DNA of 64,000 bases from JAFGXF01 sp963732595 (GTDB lineage Bacteria > Chloroflexota > Anaerolineae > Anaerolineales > Anaerolineaceae): the NCBI GenBank assembly GCA_963732595.1, contig CAVSZZ010000002.1, forward strand, positions 496,001 to 560,000, read 5' to 3'. The notes beneath the pieces were generated by a model. The model was not told the DNA's origin. It was given only the letters and a program-made list of their open reading frames with translations, and ran no database searches. This document shows positions 17,555 through 26,273 of the stretch, one piece after another; within the stretch, counting starts at the first letter, position 1; each line of letters begins with the position of its first letter. Both the position numbers and the translations under genes were made by a program.

Positions 17555-19342
17555 CTAATCAACCGTCAGCGTTTTGCTTAAATTGCGCGGGAAATCCGGA
17601 TCATAACCCCGGGCAACTGCCATGTGATATGAAAGTAATTGAAGCGGAATAATGGACAATAACCCGGCGAACGCAGGGATGGAGGTCGGGATGGTAATGA
17701 CATCGCTGGCATTCGCATTCAGACGCTCGTCCGACTGGCCAATAGCAACAGCCCTCCCACCGCGACAGGTGACTTCGTTTATACCACTCACAATAAGCGG
17801 AACATCTTCCGGCCCTGTTATGAACAGGATGGGAAGACCTTTAATCACGGCCGAGAGCGGACCATGCTTGAACTCGGTGGAAAGCATGCCTTCACAATGG
17901 GCATAAGTGATTTCTTTGAGCTTGAGTGCGCCCTCAAGCGCCATGGCGTAGGTGGCTCCATAGCCAAGGCAGTACATATCGTCCCACTGGTTGATCTGTG
18001 GAGCGAGCAGTCCAACCTGGGTATCAGTTGCGGATATGGTTTGCTCGATCAAATCAGGTAGAACATTTAAGTGTGTGGTATCGTGTCCCCCCAGCCTTGT
18101 GGCCAGATAGAGAAACGTGAGCACCTGGTTGGTGAAAGTCTTGGTAGCCGGCACGCTCATCTCATAACCGCAGCATAAGGGCAACCAGGCGGTGGACTTG
18201 CGAGTCAGCGTCGAACCGATGACATTGGCCATACCAAAGCAGGTCATACCGGTTGCCTGTGCGGCAAAAAGTGCATTCAAGACATCCTTGGTCTCACCGG
18301 ATTGGCTGACGAATATACCGACGTCCTCAGGCGCAAGAGTTGGCAAGTACTGCGGGATGAACTGGGGGGCCAGTACTGGAATGACGGCTTTACCAGCCAA
18401 CTGGGCAAAGTAAACCGCACCGTTCAGGCAGGCATGGTAGCTCGTCCCGCAGCCGATAAAATACACATTGCGAGCGGTCGCAATCTTATCCAGAATGACT
18501 TTTACTTCCGGGCTATTCTCAAGCCGATGCAGCAACTCGCGAGCCGTCTGCGGTTGCTCATGAATCTCCTTGAGCATGAAATGCGGGAACCCCCCTTTCT
18601 GGACCGTGCTCATTTCTTCGGTGATCAATTCCGCTTCCCGTTGAATCTGGCTTCCATCTGCGACCGCATGCAACTCAACCCGGTCAGCATATAACGTAAC
18701 GATCTCCCCATCCTCCAGGCGGATCACTTTGCGGGTCAGAGGAAGGATCGAAGGCAGGTCGGAAGATACACAGGTAAAACCCTCACCCAAACCGACCACC
18801 AATCCGGAACCTTTCTTAATGGCATACAGTCTGTCATCGTTGATACGCCCAATCACAAAGGCATAATCGCCCTGCAAATCGCCATAAGCCAACCGTATCG
18901 CTTCGATGAAATCCTTGCCTTTATCTATATAACGTTCAACTGCATGAACGCAGGATTCTCCGTCATTCTGTGATCGGACGGTCATCCCCTCCGCCATGAA
19001 CTGCTTGCGCAGCTCAACATTGTTTACCACATTGCCGTTATGGGCACCGACGATATCACCATCTGAATCCAAATGCGGTTGCGAATTCACCTGCGAAGGC
19101 TCACCGAAGGTCGCCCAGCGCAATTGGGTGATGCCGCGCTGTCCGGTCATTTCAGCCAGGTTATATTTTTCAGCCACCTCATCCACCCGACCAACATCCT
19201 TGCGGAGGTCTATGTGCTTACCACTGATGGTTGCTGCTCCAACAGAGTCATAACCACGATAAGTCAACCGCCTGGCAGCGTCGACCAGGATCGGACCCAG
19301 GGTTTGTTCCTTAGTTGTAACGATGCCGAAAATTCCACACAT
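17555..19342 (-). CDS. glmS: Glutamine--fructose-6-phosphate aminotransferase (isomerizing)
   Basis: This enzyme makes glucosamine 6-phosphate from fructose 6-phosphate and glutamine for peptidoglycan precursors. The 595-residue cytoplasmic product has MCGIFGIV with Cys2 as glutaminase nucleophile and the class II amidotransferase domain to about residue 215 (LRWATFGEPSQVNSQPH, GNVVNN). Two SIS domains follow (GCGTSYHACLNGA, SQSGETKDVLNAL, then GYGATYAMALEGALKLKEITYAH and ALSA-type loops), and it ends SKTLTVD, the usual GlmS C-terminus. It is monocistronic as far as seen and converges with the allophanate-domain gene (7-nt gap). I could not identify a glmS ribozyme in its leader. Confidence 0.96.
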   Translation of the reverse strand: MCGIFGIVTTKEQTLGPILVDAARRLTYRGYDSVGAATISGKHIDLRKDVGRVDEVAEKYNLAEMTGQRGITQLRWATFGEPSQVNSQPHLDSDGDIVGAHNGNVVNNVELRKQFMAEGMTVRSQNDGESCVHAVERYIDKGKDFIEAIRLAYGDLQGDYAFVIGRINDDRLYAIKKGSGLVVGLGEGFTCVSSDLPSILPLTRKVIRLEDGEIVTLYADRVELHAVADGSQIQREAELITEEMSTVQKGGFPHFMLKEIHEQPQTARELLHRLENSPEVKVILDKIATARNVYFIGCGTSYHACLNGAVYFAQLAGKAVIPVLAPQFIPQYLPTLAPEDVGIFVSQSGETKDVLNALFAAQATGMTCFGMANVIGSTLTRKSTAWLPLCCGYEMSVPATKTFTNQVLTFLYLATRLGGHDTTHLNVLPDLIEQTISATDTQVGLLAPQINQWDDMYCLGYGATYAMALEGALKLKEITYAHCEGMLSTEFKHGPLSAVIKGLPILFITGPEDVPLIVSGINEVTCRGGRAVAIGQSDERLNANASDVITIPTSIPAFAGLLSIIPLQLLSYHMAVARGYDPDFPRNLSKTLTVD

Positions 19343-19530
19343 GAATTACCTCGACTGAATAATCTTCGCTATCAAAAATTCCCGATCATCTCTACATAGC
19401 GCACGAAAGTGTATCACAGGTTGGTTCTGTCCGCTTTTACCCAACAGAAAACAGTTCCCGCGAAGCATGTTTTAGGGTGAACCTGCAGCTATAATCATTT
19501 TGTTCGCTTATTGGAATTACCAGAGGAGGT

Positions 19531-20427
19531 ATGATGAAATTAACCCTATTCGCTTTCATCCTGCTGGGGCTGACCGCATGCGCTGTTGTGCCAGTCACGC
19601 CCATTCCATTGCCCACCCCGATGCCCACCCCCGTCAATCCATGGATGGGGCAGGTACTGCCAGGCGCCGAACCAGTATCTTTTGGATTGGGATTCTTACC
19701 GGCAAGTTTTCACTCCTCCGTAACCTTCAGCCCTGATGGAAGGGTAGCCTATTGGGGCGCCTCTTATAGCACTGCCAAGATATTTACAAGTCAATTGGTC
19801 AATGGCATCTGGTCGAAACCCACGACGATAAATTTCTCGGAGGAAATGACCTCATATCGTGACCCCTTTTTATCGCCAGATGGCCTGCGGTTGTACTTCA
19901 TCTCTGAAGACGCACTACCGGGTACATCCGTCTCTGGAAAGGAAAATATCTGGATGATGGAGAAGGACGGGGATGAATGGGATGCTCCACAGCCCCTTCC
20001 CGATTTTATCAATTCACACATACTTCATTGGACCATCTCTGTGGCAAACAATTACAACCTGTATTTCTCCGCAGGTCCCACGAATGTAAAAGATATCTAT
20101 CTCTCCAAGTACATCGATGGTGTATATACCAAGCCGGAAATGCTTGGCGCCATCGTGAATACCAGTGAACTTGAGATAACCCCCAATATCGCCCCTGATG
20201 AAAGCTATCTGCTTTTTTCCCGCGTACCTGATGTGAACAGCAATCCACGCCTTTATATAAGCTATGCGCTGGAGGACGGCTGGTCAGAACCACAGAAGAT
20301 CGAGAATATCGGCTATTGCATCAGCCCCATTGTGACCCCGGATCGGATGTACGTCATTTACCTGAGCAGTCCGTATTCACTGGAATGGCGGGATACTTCA
20401 TTCGTTGATGCGCTTCGACCTCACTAG
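19531..20427 (+). CDS. Putative lipoprotein with PD40/TolB-like beta-propeller repeats
   Basis: This 298-residue exported protein has a lipobox (LTAC near residue 17) and a Pro/Thr-rich linker. The rest is a series of WD40-like PD40 motifs: VTFSPDGRVAYWGA, PFLSPDGLRLYFISED, NIAPDESYLLFSRVPD and PIVTPDRMYVIYLSS. Such propellers sit on the cell surface and bind proteins or sugars; no catalytic signature is visible. ATG 19531 and a second ATG at 19534 both follow AGAGGAGG. It stands alone between glmS (divergent) and the FMN reductase, and no partner is evident. Confidence 0.75.
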   Translation: MMKLTLFAFILLGLTACAVVPVTPIPLPTPMPTPVNPWMGQVLPGAEPVSFGLGFLPASFHSSVTFSPDGRVAYWGASYSTAKIFTSQLVNGIWSKPTTINFSEEMTSYRDPFLSPDGLRLYFISEDALPGTSVSGKENIWMMEKDGDEWDAPQPLPDFINSHILHWTISVANNYNLYFSAGPTNVKDIYLSKYIDGVYTKPEMLGAIVNTSELEITPNIAPDESYLLFSRVPDVNSNPRLYISYALEDGWSEPQKIENIGYCISPIVTPDRMYVIYLSSPYSLEWRDTSFVDALRPH

Positions 20428-20502
20428 ACCAGATGAAAGCCATTCTGAAGTATACTGCCTGCAATTCGTCAACGACAAGGAAAACCGGCCAGGAGTGTTA
20501 TT

Positions 20503-21162
20503 ATGGATAGAAATTCAGACATAATGATAAATGGTGTTTCGCACCAAGCATTGCGGTTCCTTGTATTTTCCGGGTCACTTCGCAAAGCCTCCTTGAACAC
20601 ACAACTGGCAAGACTTGCAGCAAAATTCATCACAAGCAATGGCGGACTGGTGGATTGGGCAGACCTGTCGGAGTTCGTGGCGCCAGATTTTAACCAGGAC
20701 CTGGAAGATGAACAGGGCTTTCCACCGGAAGTCACCAGCTTTAAATTACGCCTGGAAAACAACGATGCTTTTGTGATTGCCTCACCGGAATACAACGCTT
20801 CCATGCCGGGTGGATTAAAAAATGTCATTGACTGGTCTTCCCGTTTCAAACCACAGCCTTTCAGTGGACGACATGGTTTATTGCTGTCAGCCTCCCCATC
20901 GATGGTAGGCGGGAACCGTGGTGTATGGGCACTGCGTATTCCACTTGAACACCTGGGAGCACACATATTTCCAGAAATGTTCTCCCTGGCCTTGGCTCAC
21001 AAAGCATTTACTCCAGAAGGCCAGATTGCGGATGAACAACTTCACCAGCGGCTTGAAAAGATGGTAAAGTCATTTATGGAATTAGTCGATGCTGTCAAAC
21101 GCTACCCTTGTGCAAAGCTGGTCTGGGAAGAGTTCCCGGGAGAAATGACCGTACATCCCTGA
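20503..21162 (+). CDS. NAD(P)H-dependent FMN reductase family protein
   Basis: This 219-residue flavodoxin-fold oxidoreductase has the FMN-phosphate loop FSGSLRKASLNTQLARLA at about residues 20-37 and the flavin-stacking motif SPEYNASMPGGLKNVIDWSSR near residues 88-108, both typical of the NADPH-dependent FMN reductase/azoreductase family. Length fits the family. An AGGAG site lies 9 nt before ATG 20503. It is a single gene ahead of the LacI promoter; the substrate (FMN, quinone or azo dye) cannot be deduced. Confidence 0.85.
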   Translation: MDRNSDIMINGVSHQALRFLVFSGSLRKASLNTQLARLAAKFITSNGGLVDWADLSEFVAPDFNQDLEDEQGFPPEVTSFKLRLENNDAFVIASPEYNASMPGGLKNVIDWSSRFKPQPFSGRHGLLLSASPSMVGGNRGVWALRIPLEHLGAHIFPEMFSLALAHKAFTPEGQIADEQLHQRLEKMVKSFMELVDAVKRYPCAKLVWEEFPGEMTVHP

Positions 21163-21210
21163 TTACAGCCGAGAAGCCCGGCTTTTTTCCGATCAACCAC
21201 CCATTGATGA

Positions 21211-21261
21211 TTGACAAAGAATAAAAACCTGCTATACTGTTCATATCGCTAACGCGCGTTA
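21211..21261 (+). promoter_or_regulatory. Sigma-70 promoter with overlapping LacI-type operator
   Basis: TTGACA (21211-21216), a 16-bp spacer and TATACT (21233-21238) form a strong promoter. The perfect palindrome TAACGCGCGTTA (21250-21261) covers the expected transcription start, and a partial copy (CGCGTTA) follows at about 21269-21275. This is the classic arrangement for repression by the LacI protein encoded next. Confidence 0.8.
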
Positions 21262-21292
21262 ATAAATCGCGTTACCAAAGGATACGTTATAG

Positions 21293-22327
21293 ATGAGCCA
21301 TAAGCGAGTGACAAGTCAAAACGTAGCTGATTTGGCGGGGGTTTCACGGACAACTGTATCCTTTATTCTCAATGACGTCAAACATGTCAATATCACTGCC
21401 GAAACCCGTCGCAAGGTGCTGACCGCGGTCGAAGAATTGGGGTATGTCCCCAATGCTTCTGCCCAGGCTCTGGCCTCCAGAAAAGCCAAGGCAATCGGCC
21501 TGGTAATGACGCGCAGACCTCAATACATCGCCTCGGACCCCTTCCTTCCCCAGATCCTCAGTGGTCTGATGGAAGTCGTCAAACAGCATAAACTAGGTTT
21601 GCTGCTCGAATGGGTTGAACCCGGTCAACAGATCCGCACCTACCACGAGCTCGTCCAGGCCAAGCATATCGACGGCATGATCCTTCTGACTCCGCGCATG
21701 GATGATGAAGGTCTGCATCAGCTGGAAAACTTTGATATTCCAACGGTCATGATGGGTAAATTACCGAATTCCAACTTGTATTCGGTCGATATTGATAACC
21801 GGGCAGCAGCCCAGGAAGCGGTTCAATACCTGATCTCTCTGGGACACAGGAAAATAGCCTGCATCACCAACGCCCCCCTCCCCTACAGCTCCGCCACGGA
21901 TCGCTTGCAGGGGTACAAGGATGCCATACTTGAAGCCGGATTCGAACCAAATGATGCCCTGATCTGCCAGGCGGATTTCGATCCCCGCAGTGGTTATGAA
22001 TGCATGAGATCACTATTGGCTCGAAAGGTTGACTTCAGCGCTGCATTCATCGCCAGCGATAACATCGTGATCGGTGCAAGTTCAGCTCTACGCGAGGCGA
22101 AACTATCCATACCCGAAGACATCTCGATCGTCGGATTCGACGATATCCCCTGGTCCCAGTTTGCCGATCCCCCGATCACAACCATACAGATGCCTGCTCA
22201 ACAATTGGCGCAGCGTGCTTGTTTTTTGTTAATGGACTTGATGAAGGGGGTTCACCCGGAAGTAAAACATGTTGTTCTGGAATCCCGGCTGGTTGTTCGG
22301 AATTCCTGCAAGCAAGTTAACGGATAA
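21293..22327 (+). CDS. LacI family transcriptional regulator of the alpha-glucoside/trehalose operon
   Basis: This 344-residue repressor has an N-terminal HTH (TSQNVADLAGVSRTTVSFILND) and a C-terminal ligand-binding domain with DIDNRAAAQEAVQYLISLGHRKIACI and VGFDDIPWSQFADPPITTI. It is transcribed from the promoter/operator at 21211-21261, so autoregulation is likely. The genes behind it encode an alpha-glucoside-type importer and trehalose synthase, so the inducer is probably an alpha-glucoside such as trehalose or maltose (inference from context). A GGAGG-containing sequence at 22326-22334 overlaps its stop codon. Confidence 0.92.
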   Translation: MSHKRVTSQNVADLAGVSRTTVSFILNDVKHVNITAETRRKVLTAVEELGYVPNASAQALASRKAKAIGLVMTRRPQYIASDPFLPQILSGLMEVVKQHKLGLLLEWVEPGQQIRTYHELVQAKHIDGMILLTPRMDDEGLHQLENFDIPTVMMGKLPNSNLYSVDIDNRAAAQEAVQYLISLGHRKIACITNAPLPYSSATDRLQGYKDAILEAGFEPNDALICQADFDPRSGYECMRSLLARKVDFSAAFIASDNIVIGASSALREAKLSIPEDISIVGFDDIPWSQFADPPITTIQMPAQQLAQRACFLLMDLMKGVHPEVKHVVLESRLVVRNSCKQVNG

Positions 22328-22334
22328 GGAGGTG
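22326..22334 (+). other. Shine-Dalgarno-like sequence without start codon, 79 nt before the binding-protein gene
   Basis: AAGGAGGTG overlaps the lacI stop and has no start codon at a productive distance; the GTG triplets are too close. The binding-protein gene has its own GAGGAG near 22395-22400. The same layout occurs before two other binding-protein genes, with GAAAGGAGG at 5075-5083 and 61798-61806. Confidence 0.4.
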
Positions 22335-22404
22335 TGTGGAAGAAAGAGATAACGGGTATCAGCAAGGTAATTTGTGCTCGACGAATCAATAAAAGAGGAG
22401 AAAA

Positions 22405-23805
22405 ATGAAAACCAAACGTTACTTGTTCACGATCTTAACACTTGTCATCGTGGCCTCAATGCTCCTGGTAGCCTGCGGTCAAAAAGCTGCCGAGGAACCT
22501 GTTGTTGAGGAACCCGTTGCTGCAGAACCTGCGGTTGAAGAACCCGCTGCCATTGCAGCGCTGCCCCAGGGTCAGGAACTGGCCGATGCCTTTGCAGGTC
22601 TTTACACAGGTACGACCGTCACCATGGCTGGACCATTCACAGACCAGGATGAGGTCATTTTCAATGACTCGATTGCCGGCTTTGAAGAGAAGACCGGTAT
22701 TGACATCGTCTATGAAGGCTCCAAGGAATTTGAAGCCAACATCAACATCCGCCTGGATGGTGGCGATCGTCCCGATATCGTTGACTTCCCACAGCCCGGC
22801 CTATTGAAGTACTCAGTGGAAAAAGGGTATGCGATCGATCTGAATACCATCATCAACCCTGCCTGGCTCGAACAGAACTACAGCCAGGCCTGGCGTGACC
22901 TGGGCACCATGGTAGGTCCGGATGGTCCCATCACTGCTGGTATCTGGGCTCGCGCGAATGGTAAATCCTTCGTCTTTTATCCCAAGGCCAAATTCGATGC
23001 TGCTGGATATAAAGTCCCCACAACCTGGGATGAGATGATGACTTTGACCGAGCAAATCGCTTCAGATGGTGACACCCCCTGGTGCATCGGTGTCGAATCC
23101 GGCGCCGCCACCGGCTGGACCATGACCGACTGGATCGAAGATGTGTTGCTGCGAGTTGCCTCTCCCGAAGATTATGACGCCTGGGTTGCCGGCGAGTTGA
23201 AATTCGACTCCCCGCAGGTCAACGAAGCACTGGATTACATTGAAGCCATCTGGTTCAACGACGCCTACGTTTATGGCGGGCGCGCTGCCATTACAACCAT
23301 TGCCTTCGGCGATGCCCCCAAACCTATGTTCGAAGAAACACCCAAGTGCTGGTTCAACAGACAGGGTAACTTCGTCACCTCCTTCTTCCCCGAGGAAGCA
23401 GTGGCCGGTGTGGATTATGATTTCTTCTACCTGCCTCCCATCAAGGAAGAATTCGGGAAACCCGTACTCGGCGCTGGTGATATCTATGCCATGTACAACG
23501 ATCGTCCCGAAGTACGCGCTGTCATCCAGTACTTCTCAACCGGTGAATCCCTCAAAGTCTGGGTTGAGACTGGTGGCGCCATCCTGACACACAACGATGC
23601 CGACCTGAGCTGGTACGTGGATCCGGTCACACGCGGTGTGGCTGAAACCATCCGCAATGCGACCACCTTCCGCTTCGATGGTTCTGACCTGATGCCCGGC
23701 GCTGTCGGCGCAGGCACCTTCTGGAAGTACATGACCGACTATGTCAGCGGCTCCATCACCCGTCAAGAAGCGCTGCAACAGATCGACGCTTCCTGGCCAA
23801 GGTAG
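22405..23805 (+). CDS. Alpha-glucoside-type ABC transporter substrate-binding lipoprotein, family 1
   Basis: This 466-residue SBP_bac_1 receptor is the extracellular binding protein of the CUT1 importer encoded next. It has a lipoprotein signal with lipobox LVAC near residue 24 and an acidic E/P/V linker. The mature domain shows GTTVTMAGPFTDQDEVIFNDS, GGDRPDIVDFPQPG, a WD-rich centre (GWTMTDWIEDVLLR) and ARANGKSFVFYPKAKF, as in AglE-type proteins. An AGAGGAG site precedes ATG 22405. The neighbouring permease with an inserted periplasmic domain (AglG type) and trehalose synthase suggest an alpha-glucoside ligand. Confidence 0.9.
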   Translation: MKTKRYLFTILTLVIVASMLLVACGQKAAEEPVVEEPVAAEPAVEEPAAIAALPQGQELADAFAGLYTGTTVTMAGPFTDQDEVIFNDSIAGFEEKTGIDIVYEGSKEFEANINIRLDGGDRPDIVDFPQPGLLKYSVEKGYAIDLNTIINPAWLEQNYSQAWRDLGTMVGPDGPITAGIWARANGKSFVFYPKAKFDAAGYKVPTTWDEMMTLTEQIASDGDTPWCIGVESGAATGWTMTDWIEDVLLRVASPEDYDAWVAGELKFDSPQVNEALDYIEAIWFNDAYVYGGRAAITTIAFGDAPKPMFEETPKCWFNRQGNFVTSFFPEEAVAGVDYDFFYLPPIKEEFGKPVLGAGDIYAMYNDRPEVRAVIQYFSTGESLKVWVETGGAILTHNDADLSWYVDPVTRGVAETIRNATTFRFDGSDLMPGAVGAGTFWKYMTDYVSGSITRQEALQQIDASWPR

Positions 23806-23813
23806 TGCAATTT

Positions 23814-23874
23814 ACGGGTTAACCCGTATATAATGATGAAGAGCAGGGAGATCTTGTAACCCCTGCTCTTCATC
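23814..23874 (+). promoter_or_regulatory. Palindrome, -10-like box and hairpin between binding-protein and permease genes
   Basis: The perfect 14-bp palindrome ACGGGTTAACCCGT (23814-23827) is followed by TATAAT (23829-23834). A 14-bp perfect stem comes next (23835-23848 with 23861-23874, 12-nt loop), trailed by CTCATTTT. The hairpin could terminate or process the transcript after the binding protein; the palindrome plus -10 box could be an internal promoter/operator. Confidence 0.55.
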
Positions 23875-23900
23875 CTCATTTTGGTGAAAGAGGTGCGCGC

Positions 23901-25046
23901 ATGACCACTGCAGAAAATGCCAAACCCCCAAAAACAGGCTTTCTCAGATGGCTGGCCAGAATCGGAGTCTTTTTCAGCACCACACTTGGCCAGATCATCA
24001 TTTCGCTCTTGATTCCCGCAGCAACCTTCTTCATCCTCTGGCAGGGATATCTCTATCTAAGCAACGCCGAGGCTCCCCAGATCTTACAGGTTATCGTAGC
24101 CATCCTATGGGGTGTCGGTGGTGTGGCTTTGCTCTATTGGGTCTCGAACTGGATGGTGGAACGCCTGCCAAAAGCCTGGTCCAAACGTCTGCAACCTTTC
24201 GTGTTCGTGGGACCAGCCATCGCGATCATGGCTTGGTTCCTGGCTGTCCCGGTCGTGCGCAGCCTCATCGCCAGCTTTCGAAATGCCTTGGGGACCGAAT
24301 GGGTCGGCCTGGATAATTACATCTTTGCATTCACCGATCCTCGCATGCTGGAGACTTTCCGTAACAACCTGATCTGGCTTGTCTTTGGTACCTCATTAAG
24401 TGTCGGCTTTGGTCTATTGATCGCAGTCCTGGCTGACCGCACCAAACTTGAGGTCCTCTATAAGTCGATCATCTTCATTCCCATGGCGATCTCGTTTGTC
24501 GGCGCAGGTGTGATCTGGAAATTTGTATACACTTACAAGGGCACCGGCGTTGGCATATCAGAAATCGGCCTCTTGAATGCGATCATCATCGCGCTGGGCG
24601 GGATCCCCCAGCCATGGTTGAACATCCCCCCCTGGAATAATTACTTTCTTATCATCATCATGGTCTGGCTGCAGACCGGTTATGCCATGGTGATCCTCTC
24701 CTCTGCGATTAAGGGTGTACCGGGCGAATTATTGGAAGCAGCCCGTATCGATGGCGCCAATGAGATTCAAGCTTTCTTTAGCATCACCGTTCCGTATATT
24801 CAAGGTACGCTTATCATGGTGATCACCACGATCGTGATCTTCAGCTTGAAAACCTTCGACATCGTACGGGTCATGACAGGCGGCAACAACAATACCAACG
24901 TGATCGCCAATGAGTTCTACCTGCAGAGCTTCTCCTACAATCATGCCGGCCGTGCGTCGGCCATTGCCATTGTCCTGCTCGTCGCAGTTCTACCGGTCAT
25001 CATCAACAACCTGGTTCAGTTCAATAAGGGAAGGAAGGGATTCTAA
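23901..25046 (+). CDS. Alpha-glucoside-type ABC transporter permease, AglF/MalF family
   Basis: This 381-residue membrane protein of the CUT1 importer has two N-terminal helices before the canonical core (FVFVGPAIAIMAWFLAVPVVRSLIASF) and the EAA loop GVPGELLEAARIDGANEIQAFFSITVPYI around residues 272-300. The core then continues to ITTIVIFSLKTFDIVRVMTGGNNNTNVIANEFY. A GGTGAAAGAGGTG site lies ahead of ATG 23901. Its TAA overlaps the next permease ATG by one base. The protein forms a heterodimer with the AglG-like product; no ATPase gene is in this operon, so a shared MsmK-type ATPase elsewhere is likely. Confidence 0.92.
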   Translation: MTTAENAKPPKTGFLRWLARIGVFFSTTLGQIIISLLIPAATFFILWQGYLYLSNAEAPQILQVIVAILWGVGGVALLYWVSNWMVERLPKAWSKRLQPFVFVGPAIAIMAWFLAVPVVRSLIASFRNALGTEWVGLDNYIFAFTDPRMLETFRNNLIWLVFGTSLSVGFGLLIAVLADRTKLEVLYKSIIFIPMAISFVGAGVIWKFVYTYKGTGVGISEIGLLNAIIIALGGIPQPWLNIPPWNNYFLIIIMVWLQTGYAMVILSSAIKGVPGELLEAARIDGANEIQAFFSITVPYIQGTLIMVITTIVIFSLKTFDIVRVMTGGNNNTNVIANEFYLQSFSYNHAGRASAIAIVLLVAVLPVIINNLVQFNKGRKGF

Positions 25047-26146
25047 TGGCTGAGAGAGCAAAACCCCGTCGAGCTGCATCCAGTTTTTTAACCAACCTGA
25101 TCTTGATAATCATCTGTGTGGTCTGGATGGTACCGATCGTTGGCGTGCTGATCACCTCATTCCGTCCCAGCGGTGATATCTTCAAGACCGGCTGGTGGAC
25201 TGTCTTCCCGCACAAAGCGGATGTCCAGGTGGGCGAGATCAAGCTGGAGCCCTCTGTGAATGTGGATGGTCCCATCACGCTTGAGGGAACAACAGCCACA
25301 TTTGAAGAATGGCGACAGGGTGTCACCCTGGAAGATGGCCGCACCATCACCTGGTATGGAAACAAGCGCACCCGTTCGCTGACCATTTCTGAAAAGAATT
25401 GGGTGGGCTTTTCGACCGGCATCACGCTCAAAAACTATATTGATGTGATCGGCGGGAAAGTCATCAAGTACCAGGATGCACAGGGCGATACCATCACCCG
25501 CCAGGGCAACAATCTGGGTGGCGCATTCCTGAACTCACTGGCTGTTTCCATCCCCGGCACCATTATTCCCATCCTGATCGCAACATTTGCCGCCTTTGGT
25601 TTCGCCTGGCTGAACTTCCCGGGGCGTAACATCCTGTTCACCATCATTGTGGCGTTATTGGTGGTTCCCCTGCAGATCGCGCTCGTCCCCATCCTGCAGG
25701 ATTACGTGGCACTGGATCTTAACGGCACATTCCTGGGTATCTGGCTGGCACATACCGGATTTGGATTGCCGCTGGCTACATATTTATTGTTCAACTACAT
25801 CAGTTCACTTCCACGCGAATTACTCGAATCAGCCTTCATCGATGGTGCGTCCAACTTCACCATCTTCGTCCAGCTAATCCTGCCGCTCTCCATCCCGGCA
25901 CTGGCCTCGTTCGCCATTTTCCAATTCCTTTGGTTGTGGAATGACTACCTGGTAGCCTTGATCTTCCTGGGAGAAAAGAACCAGACCGTCACCATGGCCG
26001 TGGCTTCCATTGTTGGCGAAAAAGGTCAGGACTGGCACCTGATGACCTCGGCCGCCTTTGTCAGCATGATCCTGCCGCTGGCCGTTTTTCTTGGTTTGCA
26101 ACGCTACTTTGTACGCGGGATGCTGGCCGGTTCAGTAAAAGGTTGA
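25046..26146 (+). CDS. Alpha-glucoside-type ABC transporter permease, AglG/MalG family
   Basis: This 366-residue permease has helix 1 at about residues 15-37 (LILIIICVVWMVPIVGVLITSF), then an extracytoplasmic insertion of about 95 residues (PHKADVQVGEI to VGFSTGITLKNYIDVI) characteristic of AglG rather than MalG. The MalG core follows, with EAA loop LPRELLESAFIDGASNFTIFVQLILPLS near 255-282 and the C-terminal YFVRGMLAGSVKG. It is co-translated with the preceding permease. The substrate is probably a trehalose-like or maltose-like alpha-glucoside, by context. Confidence 0.92.
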   Translation: MAERAKPRRAASSFLTNLILIIICVVWMVPIVGVLITSFRPSGDIFKTGWWTVFPHKADVQVGEIKLEPSVNVDGPITLEGTTATFEEWRQGVTLEDGRTITWYGNKRTRSLTISEKNWVGFSTGITLKNYIDVIGGKVIKYQDAQGDTITRQGNNLGGAFLNSLAVSIPGTIIPILIATFAAFGFAWLNFPGRNILFTIIVALLVVPLQIALVPILQDYVALDLNGTFLGIWLAHTGFGLPLATYLLFNYISSLPRELLESAFIDGASNFTIFVQLILPLSIPALASFAIFQFLWLWNDYLVALIFLGEKNQTVTMAVASIVGEKGQDWHLMTSAAFVSMILPLAVFLGLQRYFVRGMLAGSVKG

Positions 26147-26273
26147 TCAATTAATTCGATCAATTCCTGGATCTTCGATTTGGCCGGAAGTCAACACCAT
26201 CCAGTCGACAACCGGTGTCTTCTAGCAGGTTGCAGCGATGCTTTCAACCTGGCACTCGCTATAAGGAAATATC

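Noticed and set aside
19343..19530. glmS ribozyme in the glmS leader
   Set aside because: The leader is short and I could not find the conserved pseudoknot core.
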